NCBI GenBank assembly: GCA_900491605.1
Contig: UESW01005013.1
Coordinates: forward strand, 302,353-366,352
Direction of reading: 5' to 3'
Origin: Calamus simplicifolius
Taxonomy: Eukaryota; Streptophyta; Magnoliopsida; Arecales; Arecaceae
DNA: 64,000 nt
The notes beneath the pieces are model-generated. The model ran no database searches and was not told where the DNA came from. It worked only from the letters and a program-made list of their open reading frames with translations. This document shows, piece by piece, positions 10,746-22,479 of this stretch. Every line of letters starts with the position of its first letter. Position 1 is the first letter of the stretch. Position numbers and translations under genes: made by a program.

Positions 10746-11684
10746 ATGGCGAGTGGAGAGCTGCAACTCCTCAAGAAGGCAACAGTGGTGAGCAGCGATG
10801 AGTCGGCACTGGAGATGGCGAGTCGGTTCGTTGACGGTAAGCCGAAGCCAAGGATGAAGCACAACTCGAAGAGGAACCGGATTGGGTTTGGGCGCGGGGT
10901 GTTCGGGTTGGATAAATGAATATAAATGTTATCGTACTCCTAAGAAAAAAGTATTATCTTTCACCGTAACACGTCGCAAAACATTGATAATGTTTTTTTA
11001 ATGTGTACAACAACGTGAACCTTGCAATATTGCACATCCTTAGAGATAGAACAAGATTTCTTTTTTCTGACCAGAGTCATCCATATTTAAACTAGTTTGC
11101 AATATAATGCATGCACGAGTATTGCAGACTTCTGCTTGGCAGTACCCTGCTCAAATTTTATATAGAACTCTTTAGACATGTACAAATTGGGCACTGCAGC
11201 TCATCAGCAGGAACCCTGCAGTTAAGAAACAGGAAAATACATAGAGGTTTACAGTTCATAAAGAGTAAGTACAGGTAGGTTATTATCATGGTTTCATCAC
11301 CAGATTCAAATTACACTCACTTTTAGGGGTTTCATTAAAATTGACTTCACACGAAAATGCCTCCCACACTAATAGCAGAGCACAAACTCAATCTTCTGAA
11401 GTTCTATTGTCAATTTTGGGGTTAGACCCCGAGTTCATCCTCCTCATATAAATCAAATTGAAACGATCCAAAGCAAAAATAATTCAGAACTAAAAGTAGT
11501 AGCATGATAATCTATTATGGCTAATTAAGAGATGTCATGAAATTTTCAGTTGACATCCCACCATCATCCAGTGGTGGGGAACTATGCATTACTGAAAAAC
11601 AAAAGTTCCCAAACTCAAAACAAAGCCTACTTCTTTTTCAAGGGGAAGTTTGGCAGCACCAGGGGTGGTGGTGGTGACAAGCTA
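10746..11684. other. Intergenic DNA; 3' flank of the Myb/SANT gene
   Basis: No gene recognised. The part from about 11600 to 11684 directly follows the stop codon of the minus-strand Myb/SANT gene and probably holds its 3' UTR. Confidence 0.45.
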
Positions 11685-12646
11685 CTATGGTGACTGCTGC
11701 TGGGAGGGCACCACTACCTGCACTGCGGATATGGAGTGCTTGGCAACCTGCCTATCAATCCACATATGAAGTAACAGACCATTAAGGCGCATAAAAATGG
11801 ACCTGTCACGCTCGTCCTTGAAAGCCTCGCAGGCAGAAAGGAATGCTTCGGAGGAGATGTTAGGCAGTGTCTCCAATTTGTCAATGCACTCTTCAATTGA
11901 GTACACCCTCGGTCCAGCAGCATTTTCACAATTGAGCCGTTCTTTAGTTATCTTTGGTCGCCTCCTTGCAGTCTCCACAGGCCCTCCTGGTATAGCTTTT
12001 GGAGCAGCTGCCCTTTTTCTTTTCCTGGGATTTGAGGAACTAGAGATGTCATGGGATGTGTTGGAGCTATCATCCCTCTCGTCTGCATCAAGAGCTGCTT
12101 TATCTTGTTGATGATGCTTTCCCATGGATGTATTTGCACAAATCAACTCAAGGATTGCAAAAGCTGGGAAAGGCCTGTCCTTGCACTTGGCGTATTGTGG
12201 GTTTGCCTATTTAAAAAAAAATAATGCCAACTAAAATGGTTGGTAAAAAGGATTCATAGATTGAACCACTCTACAAGAACAGACAGCTTAAGAAAAACAC
12301 TTACCTCAATCATGTCTTCCCACTCTGAAAGATCTCCGACGATCAGCATATTTCTATCTGGATCCCATCCCCATCCATTTTTCATTGCAAGGGTGTGGTA
12401 CAATGCAAATGACTTCTTTAAGACTTTTAAACGGTTCTTGATATGGGCCTTGGTGTAAGTTAAGCCTGTTTGAAGATTAAAGGTTTCGACTATTTGTGTC
12501 CAGGCATCGTTTGTAAATTGGCCTCCAACATAGTTTCCTAACATGTATTCCTGTTTCAGTATCCTTAGCATAGTCTCATCAAGCGCATTGGTCCAATTGG
12601 AAGTGCGTTCCCGGACAGACTTTGCAGCAACTCTCTTTGTAGGCAT
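11685..12646 (-). CDS. Myb/SANT-like DNA-binding domain protein, two exons
   Basis: Exon 1 is 12646-12305 and exon 2 is 12206-11685, separated by a 98-bp intron (donor GAG|GTAAGT, acceptor AAATAG|GCAAAC) that keeps the frame. The predicted protein has about 287 residues. Residues about 15-110 form a Myb/SANT-like domain (Myb_DNA-bind_3 type): WTNALDETMLRILKQ, FTNDAWTQIVETFN, AHIKNRLKVLKKSF, WGWDPDRNM and WEDMIE, ending with ANPQYAKCKDRPFP across the splice. A basic stretch NPRKRKRAAAPKA in exon 2 may be a nuclear signal. The C-terminal region (SIEECIDKLETLP) resembles the tail of plant proteins of this family, some of which derive from PIF/Harbinger transposon accessory proteins. Likely nuclear and DNA-binding; the target is unknown. 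No frameshift or early stop was seen. Confidence 0.8.
12207..12304 (-). other. Intron of the Myb/SANT-like gene
   Basis: The donor (GTAAGT) is at the high-coordinate end and the acceptor (TTTAAATAG) at the low end, with an A/T-rich tract before the acceptor. Splicing joins GAG to GCA in phase 0. Confidence 0.8.
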
Positions 12647-12739
12647 ACCTATCTATCACCAATCATTCACATTTTAAAACATGAAACAGATGCAACAACA
12701 GCAGCAAAACTAAACCCATGATAAATCAAGCAAAATAGA

Positions 12740-14060
12740 ACAAAGCAAAATCTCAGCCAGATATTCTTTCCCCCTAAAGGAAAGAATGAAAGACCAACAG
12801 AGACAGCAGACTGAGACACAGCTCCAGATTTTAATAGCATACAGCAAAATATGTAACCAGATCATAGCAAGTTAAACTGAACTTCATATTTTGCAAAATA
12901 TGAAAAAATACTCTATTACAAGTTTAGTATCATAAGAGACAGAATGAAAAAAGCTACAACAGATGTGAGCCATGCGCTATGCAAGAATGTTCACAATTTG
13001 GTAGCACATAAATACATGGCACCATGGCATAAGCAAATTATGTAATAGAATATATTTTCATAGCACCATGTGGCCAGATGATAATAATTGAGATTCACAC
13101 AACAGAACGAGTTTGCATCACCAATCATGGCTCAGATAGAGCTAGGTCTCATTTCCAGCAATGAGAACCAGAAATGAGCAATATAAATGATTTCATAACA
13201 CGATCTGACAGCTGCAGATGAACACAAAATTGAGGCTTGGGTCAGGAAGAAATAAGAATTGACGCCAGAATTGAACTAGTTCCTCAAATGAGAATAAAGA
13301 AATTATTTTTCCCTAAAGAAAAACAGAAAGAAAAGAAAAGAAAGAATTACGCTTCCATTGAGGCTTTACATGAAACGAACGACAAAAGAAAGGGCAATTC
13401 TGTTTTCAAAACACAACAAGGGTGACATTAAACACTGCAGTAAAAATTAGGCCAGATGCAAACAATTACCAGAACCTGCTCCCTATCCATCCACATTGTA
13501 GCCACCAAACTAGGGTACAAAGAGAAAATTGGGCATAAATCAGCAGAGACAGCCAGATGGTCTTCTCTGATCCCAAACTCCAGCAAATATTATTTTTCTG
13601 TACATGCTATCAATAATGATGCAAATTTTCAACTACAACATATCTAGCATCTAAATAGTCCCCGTCCTTTATTTGTTCAAATTTAACATTTTGATGCTAG
13701 AAAATCATACTTCCACAATAGTTTTCATCATAGAAAATTATAAATCAAACCAAATTCAGCAAGAAAAACTAAAAACAGTCTCAGTTAAAAAAGCCTGCCT
13801 ACATTAGATGGAACACCGAGATCTAAAACTATTAAAAAAACCTAAAATCAGTCAAAAGAGACAACTTGTTTTTTTTTTTTTAAAAAAATCCACATCTGAA
13901 ACATTTCTATCTAACACAAAGCCATGGAATATTTCTCATTAAATAAATAAAATGAACAAATAAATAGAGGAACCCTAACTTGCAAGGCCGAGCAGGTGAG
14001 AGAAGCCAGGCTGGGGAGAAAAAACAGCAGCCACTGCAGACATTCTTAGAGGAGGTATGA
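12740..14060 (-). repeat. Upstream region of the Myb/SANT gene, copy 1 of a duplication
   Basis: Matches about 24050-25510 in the same orientation with moderate divergence. Shared blocks include AATTTGGTAGCA, TAGCACCATGTGGCCAG, TGACAGCTGCAGATGAA and TTAGATGGAACACCGAGAT. Near 13985-14050 the minus strand looks like a 5' exon followed by a donor-like GCAAGTTAGG, so this may be a 5' UTR exon plus a long leader intron of the gene at 11685-12646. That reading is inference. Confidence 0.6.
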
Positions 14061-14092
14061 GAAGAATAAGGATAAGGAGATCAAGTGCTCTC

Positions 14093-14904
14093 CAATAAAT
14101 GAAGGGTCTAATTCAACTAGGGTTTGTTTAGATATGCTATGCAGTGCTAAACTGAGGTTATTATTTTCACAGCAAAAACTATTGTCATGCTCCACTCGTT
14201 TCCCAGGGTAGTTAACCATGTCAATATGGGCTCTTATGTGGCAAGTCAAGCTTGGACCACCTCTTCGTGAATAGCTGCATGAGCACATCCTTAATTGCAT
14301 CGATATTGTCATGCAACATGGGACTGAACAAAGATTTTGAGCCACCATAAAGTGACAGACAAAAGAAGCATTGATGTAAATGGGAAAATATGTGTAGCTA
14401 TGAATAAAAAGAGTTCTATTATGATATTGGAAACAAAATGGTAAAAAGTTAACTTTAGATTGGGCTAGTAACAAAAATATGTAAAAATATGAAAATAAGG
14501 ATATAAAAACACTTGATTTAACATTAGAGACAAATGCTTAAGTTTAGCATGTGAATTTCTTTGTTTTTTGCTCTTAACGATTCAAAATTTTCTCTTATAC
14601 TGTTATACACTTATTCATAAATATGAACATACTTGAGGAATTAAACTTGGGATACCCCCACACATAAATATAAACATGCTCCATCAGACTGTTTTATGTT
14701 TGAGGTTTCAGAAAAACACTTGATTTAACATTAGAGACAAATGATTAAGTTTAGCATGTGAATTTCTTCATTTTTCGCTCTTAACGATTCAAAATTTTCT
14801 CTTATACTGTTATACACCTATTCATAAATATGAACATACTTGAGGAATTAAACTTGGGATACCCCCACACATGCTCCATCAGACTCTTTTATGTTTGAGG
14901 TTTC
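14093..14904. repeat. Dispersed repeat copy A with internal tandem duplication
   Basis: About 14093-14660 matches about 35325-35825 (shared ACTGAACAAAGATTT, GATATAAAAA, TTGAGGAATTAAA). Inside copy A a segment of about 207 bp is tandemly duplicated (about 14505-14711 and 14712-14904, starting AAAACACTTGATTTAAC). No coding potential and no clear terminal repeats; class unknown. Confidence 0.65.
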
Positions 14905-17300
14905 CAGCTCCCCTAGTTCCAGGAATTGCACCCCATCCCTTGCATAGACCAGAAAATCTAGTCCCTCAATCTAGCAATCTCTCAAGCTCGTTGCTTTCAC
15001 TTGATGCTCATCAGGTAAGTGCACATAGACTCCTATATATTTTGTTTTTGGATTTTATTAAAATGCTTTAAAGATAACATATTTTGTATCAACTTTGATA
15101 TTCAATTACCATCAAGACTCTTAGAGAATCATGATCTTCCAGAAGAAAAAGAATGAAAAAAAGGAAAATTATGTTTTTCTTTGAGAAAAAGGAATGTTAT
15201 GTTCATTAATGATAAATTTGAGGCAACCAAGGTACATATGTTTCCAATGGCTATGTAGCCATTAAGCAAGGATTTATGAGCAAACCTACAAAATTTGAGC
15301 TCTTGCACCTAAGGTTTACTATCTCGATAATAGACTCCATACTTGGACAGGGTCGGTATGCTCAGCATGTAGGTCGGTTCAGCATACTGAGGCTTAATAG
15401 GCACCCCATACCAAGTCTTGGTTTGGTACCAATACATTACGGTATGTCCGATATGAGGCGTTATGCACTAGTATGGCATACCATGCTTGCACCACTATAT
15501 TATTTTCTAGCTTACAATTGAGGAGACCTTTGCAAGGCTGAGAAGATTTGAGAGATGGAGAATAAAAAGAAGAGAAAATAGTAGAGGGGGCAATACTAGT
15601 TAGGTACAAGTACGGAACGATACCAAGCTAAACAATACTAACACTTAATATGTAGATGTATACCAATTTGGTACTGATTAGCTGTTTTTTTTTCTATTTT
15701 TTTAGTTTTTAATATTATTTTAAGGTTTATGAATCATTAGATGGTATTTTAATATTATTTTATTTTCATATTGACCCAACAGATCAAATGATTGTTTAAT
15801 GAATGTAATTATAAAATTAAACATATACCTATAATAATAAAATGTAGGAAATGGATATTTTTTAGCTTAAAATTGCATATGTCAAATTGATTTGAATTAC
15901 AAAATACATACTGATATCTAATCCCTTGTAGATTGTCTATGCTGCTCGTAGAAATAGTTGATCTTGTTCATAGCAAGGACATAAAGGTTGCTGGTAACAA
16001 AGATAAGGAATTAAGATGAATATGCAATGGAAAGATTAGATGGATAGTTTAATTTTGAGGAAAGAAAAACTATTCTGAAAATTGTACCATAGAGGATAAT
16101 ATTCTACAACATAAATTTGATCATGTACACCAAAGAAAGAAGGCCTCTATATCATAGATTTTAGCAATGAATAAAGGGACTAAGAGGAAGGCTTTATAGT
16201 TTATGGTGCACTTTATCTATAAGGTTTTCAAGTATGGTTAACTTGCAAGGGCATGTATTAAGTCACATGTTCCTATCCTTTCCTCTCTTGGTGCATTTTA
16301 TTACAGCTCTTTTACCCTAATATAGATGAATAGACTAGTTTGTGTACACCCACCTGTCTTTGATCCTACACTTCCACGTTACCTGAGAAAGACTTGACTT
16401 TTAACTAGAAGTTCACCTAATTTATCCTATGACTTTCTTAGTTTTTATGTGTTTAGCAGTCACCCACCCGTTTGTAATTTATATATCTATTTTTTCTCCT
16501 AAAATAACTATTTTTTGTTATACAATCTCAAGCAAATGAAGAATCAATAATATGATCCTTTGACTAACTAAAATGACTCCTGTAGTCACTGCCTCTGAGC
16601 AGGCCTGTTATCCATCCTTGATACAGTGTTAAGCATTTAGATATCAAGAATATGATAACTAGTTTAGACAACTTTTAAGCCTTTTACAGTTTCATTATTT
16701 TTTGAACATATTCACTAATTCCTCTACATATCATTATATGCTCTAGTTTTCATCATCTCCGTCTTTGTTTCAGTTATTGCCTTTTTTATTTTTGAACTCT
16801 TTTGATTTTCATCATCTAGCTTTTGATTTTTGTCATCCTCCCCCTTAATTTTAACTCTATTATTTTGCCTTCATTTATATAGACTACATTATCTCAACAT
16901 GTAGATAAGCATGACACCTAAAGGTCAACTTATTATCTTGCTCCTAGGATTATCAATGCACATTTGCACCTCTCTGCATCTCTCTTCACTATCCAATTTA
17001 AAATTAGTATCTATTACAAGGGCATTAGTCTATCCAAATGGTCTAAGACATCTTTTAGTCTCACTTTGTTTATACAACCATCGTTCTTATTAGGAGGAGT
17101 AAAAACATGATAAGACGATTCTGTGGTTCCTAAATGACAAAAGGCTATAGTTAAGGTGCATTTTATTCTTTGACATACTAATGTGTGACAGCTTTCCTTC
17201 TCCCATCACTATCATGAAAAGTGTTAAGCAACGCAAAGCTCAGATGGTGATGAAGTATTTTACTTACATGCAAGGCAGAGGTTATGAAAAAGGATATTAA
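14905..17300. other. Intergenic DNA, no gene recognised
   Basis: 15290-15680 has recurring GGTAC/GGTATG words and may be a decayed transposon. The rest is AT-rich with pyrimidine tracts near 16740-16870. Short open frames here have no recognisable motif. Confidence 0.5.
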
Positions 17301-17390
17301 TACAACTCAACTCAACTCATCTAAGCCTTTTCCCAACTACATGGGGTCGGCTACATGAATCTGCTTCCTCCACTCTGCTCTATTCAAATT
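17301..17390 (-). repeat. SINE-like fragment (Au-SINE-type 3' part)
   Basis: The minus strand carries GTAGCCGACCCCATGTAGTT followed by GGGAAAAGGCTTAGATGAGTTG, which I recall as the 3' region of widespread plant SINEs of the Au type. It is a homologous reverse copy of 21806-21906. The 5' part with the Pol III promoter is not recognisable. Confidence 0.5.
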
Positions 17391-19839
17391 AATAGTGAGC
17401 AAAATTTCTATTCAAATATTAAATGTTGTAGTTGCATGTACTCAATGTTCCATCTTCTAGATAAATTGAAGAGAGCCTCTTCATGGGGATCTATATGAGA
17501 CCTACATGTCCTAGTATTTTACAAACTGATTATGATCAAGATCATCTCCCTTTCAATCTACTTTTAATTATGGCTCAGATTTAAAATTTTCATTACAAAA
17601 CTAATCTTGTGGTAGAATATACATATTTTCCTCACAAAACCCACCTTTCTTCATAATTTTAGAATAAAACAGAAGAAAATGACATCTCATGACCTCTCTT
17701 TCTGGTCATGGGATTGCTCGAACAGGACCAACCTGAGCCGCAATGAAACAAATGGAACTGAATAATTCCGCTCAGTTCAGAGTGGTTTGGTCTAGTTTCC
17801 ACCGTTTTCCTCGATCCAGATTGGTTCAAGCTGATTCGTACCAATATTCAAAGTGAAAGGCCAAATTGAACCATTTCACATTAGTTCAGGTTGATATGCT
17901 TCCAATTGGATGGTCGGGGTTAGTTTGGCAGACCCTATCATAGCTCCACTCAAACATCAGCAAAGATTATTGTTCTCCAGTTCAAGGATATAAACTTATT
18001 CACAATAAAGGGTGCAAGCCTGGAATTCCGCCATGGGATTCTAGAATTGCACCCTGCACACCAAGGAGATCCAAACAGGATGACCGAGAGGCCAGCTTGG
18101 TCCCACCTCCAGTTGCACCCATTGGTGTTATAACACCTTTAAGCATCCATAGAACATGCCTGTCCTGGGCCCATATAGCAGTCCATCTATAGTTCAGTTT
18201 AATAGAATGGTATAGATGCTGAATTTATAGGGCAACTGTTAGACTCAAAGTAGAGATATCCAAATTTGACGAGCTCTATGTTCCTTACTGCATAGCAAAG
18301 GGAAGAAGCAGGTGGTGCTCTCAGATAACTCAACCTAACAACTGTTAACTTTGGATCACCTTAGCTGATAAGAAAAAAAGATTCAACAGGAGGGAAAAAA
18401 CTACACCCACAGACTACCATGCATCAGATACTGCAGAGTTTTAGTTTTCACTTACACCATGCTGCCTGATGACCAAATAACAACCCCATATTGATGCGTA
18501 AATGAAGCATCAACCTGATGACAGACCGCTGTAACATGCCTTAAACTCCATGTTATTTTTTTCCAGGGGTAAAATCAAGTGCAGTAGTTCGTTCCTCTAG
18601 TCTAGATTTAGTTCCAGGGGTAAAATCAGGGTGGAGCGGCGTTGTTACCTGAAGTTTTAAATTTGTAGCAAGTACACATAAAAGCAGCCTCCTGTAATCC
18701 AAACTGATCCAAACCAAAATTTCCGATAGGAGACACAGCAGGGAATAAAAGAAAAGGAGGCAAGAAGACAGTAGAGCTCAGAAAGGACACCAGAAGAGCT
18801 GACAACAAGAGAAAAAACTGAAGAGCATTTCAGCAGCTGGCAGTAAGAAAAAAGCAATGTTACTCAAATCAGGAAACTTGGAGAGTACCTCTCCTTGCAG
18901 TGAAAATTTGAGAAGGGACAACAAATACACAGATGGAAAATGAAAGGCAGCAAAGAGTAAAAAAGGAATATAGAAAGAGATTTCACAGGTTTTATAGGGG
19001 ATATATGGAGGGAAGAACATGGCAGCCAAGTGACATGCAAAAAAATCTACAGCTGGACTCCTGGAATAAAATCATTGATCAAGAGAACTGATGTGGCACA
19101 TGTGGAATAACCTGAGACATTTACAAGAAGTTACAATTTAGCTTACAATTAAATAGTTAAAAAGTGAAGGACAAGTCTGAATGAATGGATGTTATTTGTT
19201 CTGCTGAGGAGTAGATATGCAGGGAACTAATTGGTCGATTAGAATAACACAGGAAAATTTTCTCCAATTGTACAGCAAATCTTGCTAAACACAAGCAGTT
19301 TCTTAAAAAGCAGCCACCATATTCAAGTAGTCAAGAGATTGCATAATGCATATGCAATAATTGAGCTGCATATACAGGCACATATGAGGTTAGTACTTTT
19401 TTTAACTATATCAATATAATATTATTAATGGTAAAAATTAACAATTAGTACTTGATATTTACTAATTATTAATGAGTGTTACAACATAATTGAAACCCTC
19501 ATCTGACTTGCCATCAGTTTGAACATGTTTCATCGTCACAGGCCTGCATATGAATGTGCCATATATTTGGCTCCATAATGTGAAGTAGGTCACATATGTA
19601 GCCTGCCCTTAGTTGAGCCACACATACAGCCACTTGATGCTAGGTTAACTGACTCTCCAGCCCATATGTGGTACAACCATATGGTAACTGCATATAAGCA
19701 ATGTGGTGTGGTCAAGGGACTTCATATGCAGCCATATGCACTACATTTTAAAAACTTAGCCAAAATCCACACTGCGTATTAGCTGCACAGTGAGCAAATG
19801 ATGAAGCATATATGCCAGTACCACATATACAAAAACGTA
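17391..19839. other. Intergenic DNA, no gene recognised
   Basis: 17690-17940 has many GGTTCA/AACCNG words and may be a decayed repeat. TTCCAGGGGTAAAATCA occurs twice (18562 and 18612). Minus-strand frames at 18626-19029 are hydrophobic and low in complexity and overlap each other in different frames, so I do not call them genes. Confidence 0.5.
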
Positions 19840-20075
19840 ATTTAAAAACAAATATATTGGATGTCAGGGTAGCAAACTCATCGGGGAATTTCTTCAAACA
19901 AAGGAGAGTGATTTTGGATAGATGGATCTGGCAATACTGACATGCAACAGTACCCAAAACATAATCCACGGCATGGTTAAATCAAAGAAAGAGTACCAGG
20001 GAATGGTAGTGACTCCAATAGCAGTGATAAAATGAGGTTGGAAGTTGTGGACGTGGTGAAGCAAGGAAGTTGAGG
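19840..20075 (+). repeat. 236-bp direct repeat, copy 1
   Basis: Starts ATTTAAAAACAAATATATTG and ends AAGGAAGTTGAGG. Matches 20387-20622 over exactly 236 bp with only about seven to eight differences by eye. A recent local duplication; no function seen. Confidence 0.8.
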
Positions 20076-20386
20076 CCATTAAAGTTGTGGAGAGTGATGA
20101 CAACCATGAAGGTGATGCCACCAAGTCATCAAGGGAAGGTGTCAATTGAAGAAGAGAGGAGGCAAGGGTATTTTCATGATACTGCCATGAAGTCAAAGGA
20201 GATCAAGAAATGGTAGAAACCCCAAAGTGGGCAAGGAAGAAAAGAGGGAAGCCAAGCCTCCTAGAGAGGGATCTATTTTTTGAGAACTCGAGATAAGTGA
20301 TTATGGGAGGGATCTAACAAAATCCTTCAGGATTTTAGCCATGACGATAGAACAATTTCATGATTTCATCTAAACTGAGGGAAAAT

Positions 20387-20622
20387 ATTTAAAAACAAAT
20401 ATATTGGATGTCAGGGTAGCAAACTCATCCGGGAATTTCTTCAAACAAAGGAGAGTGGTTTTGGATAGATGGATCTAGCAATACTAACATGCAACAATAC
20501 CCAAAACATAATCCACGGCATGGCTAAATCAAAGAAAGAGAACCAGGGAATGGTAGTGACTCCAATAGCAGTGATAAAATGAGGTTGGAAGTTGTGGACG
20601 TGGTGAAGCAAGGAAGTTGAGG
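20387..20622 (+). repeat. 236-bp direct repeat, copy 2
   Basis: Second copy, 547 bp downstream of the first in the same orientation. The 311 bp between the copies are unique in the window. No LTR-type ends (TG..CA) and no primer-binding site lie between them, so this is not a small LTR element. Confidence 0.8.
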
Positions 20623-21425
20623 GTATTGTTGCATGTAATGTAAAAGGGTCAGACTTGAGTTCTCATGGCTAAAAATAACATGCCTAGCAAGAGAATGAGT
20701 GACCTGGTCCTTTGTAAATAAACTTAAATCATCATCTATATTAATAGAATTATCACGTAAAGTTTTGGTTCTCCAGTGAAGAGAAATGATTCTCAGTTTC
20801 TTACTAATTTTCACATATCAAATTCTTTGTTAGAGTATCATGTCCCTATTAAAATTCTACAATCAACTGATCAGAGGATAAGTCTTATATGGACAATGGA
20901 TCCACAGATCCAGCTAAAATAATAAACAAACTAGTACAGATCTTCAGATAAAAGAAAGGGTCCATGTAGACGCCCATTGCTACAAGTTGATTTTAAAGTA
21001 CAGGTTAACCCAACAGAAATCGCTTTTCAGAAGACTGGTGAAGTTCAACTTAAACTGGTTGCTTTTAGAGTTTAAACACTTATCATGGCCCAAAAAAATA
21101 GATGAGAACTTCTGAGAACCAACCCTAACATACAACAACAACAACAATATAATATGCAAACTACTGAAATATCCCCTTCAATCTCAAATTGATAAGCTAT
21201 CAATTAAGCATCATTTACAATTTTCTTGAGGTGCCTCACCCCCCCCCCCCCTCCCGCCCGCCCGCCCGCCCAAAAAAAAAAAATCAAGAATGATAATTCT
21301 CCAATGCCTCTAATCACTTTTAGATCATTCAATTGCAGCTATAATCTAATTGGGTGTCCATGACTCTATCATTATGAACTTTACTAGATTCCAAGGTTTA
21401 CAACCGTTGACCTTATTTCCATTTA
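20623..21425. other. Intergenic DNA with a C-rich tract
   Basis: No gene seen. Holds the C-rich, G-quadruplex-prone tract at 21239-21271 described separately, and ACAACAACAACAA near 21130. Confidence 0.55.
21239..21271 (-). other. G-quadruplex-prone tract
   Basis: The plus strand is 13 C, T, then CCCG repeats (CCCGCCCGCCCGCCCGCCC) followed by about 12 A. The minus strand therefore has five GGG runs separated by single C, plus a long G run, a strong potential G-quadruplex and i-motif. Sequencing slippage is possible in such a tract. Confidence 0.7.
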
Positions 21426-22479
21426 GGGCCTGTTTGGTTCAACACCAGAATTGGAATCAGAATTATAGAATCAAATTCCACAGAAATTTGAATTGAAATT
21501 GCTTATGTTCTCCATCTGTTTGGTTGATATAGGACTTAAAATTGGAATCAAATTGATTCCTATTGTTGCTGTGTGATTTATTTGAACCCACAAATCAAAA
21601 TCAACCAGAATATCCAATTTTCCTCTTGAACTAAAAACTTGAGTTTTTTTTTATACATGTACTCAATTTGATATACAATAGGAATATAACAAATTTAAAA
21701 AAATAAAGGAAATACCATAACAAAATCATAATACAATAACATTCACATCATGTTCACATAAATAATGTAACATTAGTTCCAAATCTATTTGTAATTTGAG
21801 TGTAGTCCTGAATAGAGCAGAGTGGAGAAAGTAGATTCACGTAGCCGACCCCATGTAGTTGGGAAAAGGTTTAGTTGGGAAAAGGTTTAGTTGACTTGAG
21901 TTGAGTTCCAAATCTATTATAAAACAATATTGAAAAAATATAATTCTATCATAGTGAAGTTCTTCCACATCACAATTAAATTAAATGACATCAAAGAGAC
22001 AAATTATACCATAATGCTGCCTAATTCTACAACATCCAATATAAAGAAAAGCAAAGCAGCAATCATCCACAACATTGGAAAGAATTCATAATCTTGGATG
22101 GGAGGTTCAGATTTCAAATCATATATATTTTTTAATATACTATAATTATTATATTATGTATAATATATTTATAATAATATTATTATAATAACATTTTAAT
22201 ATAATATAATCATAATGAATATTATTATAATCATAATATAATATTATTATGTTATAATATTAAATGCGATGGTTTTTGTATTTCAAATATGTGGCTTTTT
22301 TTTTTTTTTTTTGAATGGCTGGAACGGATTTGTAATCTTGGATGGAGAATCTAGATTTCATATCCTCCCTAATACTTGATTCTGACTCCCATGGAATCAG
22401 AATCAAAATGCTTCAAATCGAAATTAATGATTCTGACTCCAACTCTAGAAGCCCATTCTCATGAACCAAACGAGCCCCC
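21426..22479. mobile_element. MITE-like element with terminal inverted repeats
   Basis: Left end GGGCCTGTTTGGTTCA and right end TGAACCAAACGAGCCCC are inverted repeats with two mismatches in 16. Similarity continues inward (TTGGAATCAGAATT against its reverse complement). About 1,054 bp, no transposase frame, so non-autonomous. The GGGCC(T/C)GTTTGG terminus is common in plant Harbinger- or hAT-type MITEs; the target-site duplication is unclear, so the superfamily is open. It contains a SINE-like insertion (21806-21906) and an AT-rich tract (about 22110-22260). Confidence 0.65.
21806..21906 (+). repeat. SINE-like fragment inside the MITE
   Basis: Holds the same conserved GTAGCCGACCCCATGTAGTT block as 17301-17390, in the opposite orientation. 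The 17-bp phrase TTGGGAAAAGGTTTAG is tandemly duplicated at its end. Only the 3' part of the SINE is present. Confidence 0.5.

Noticed and set aside
19840..20622. Small LTR retrotransposon made by the 236-bp repeats
   Set aside because: No TG..CA ends, no primer-binding site, no polypurine tract and no target-site duplication.
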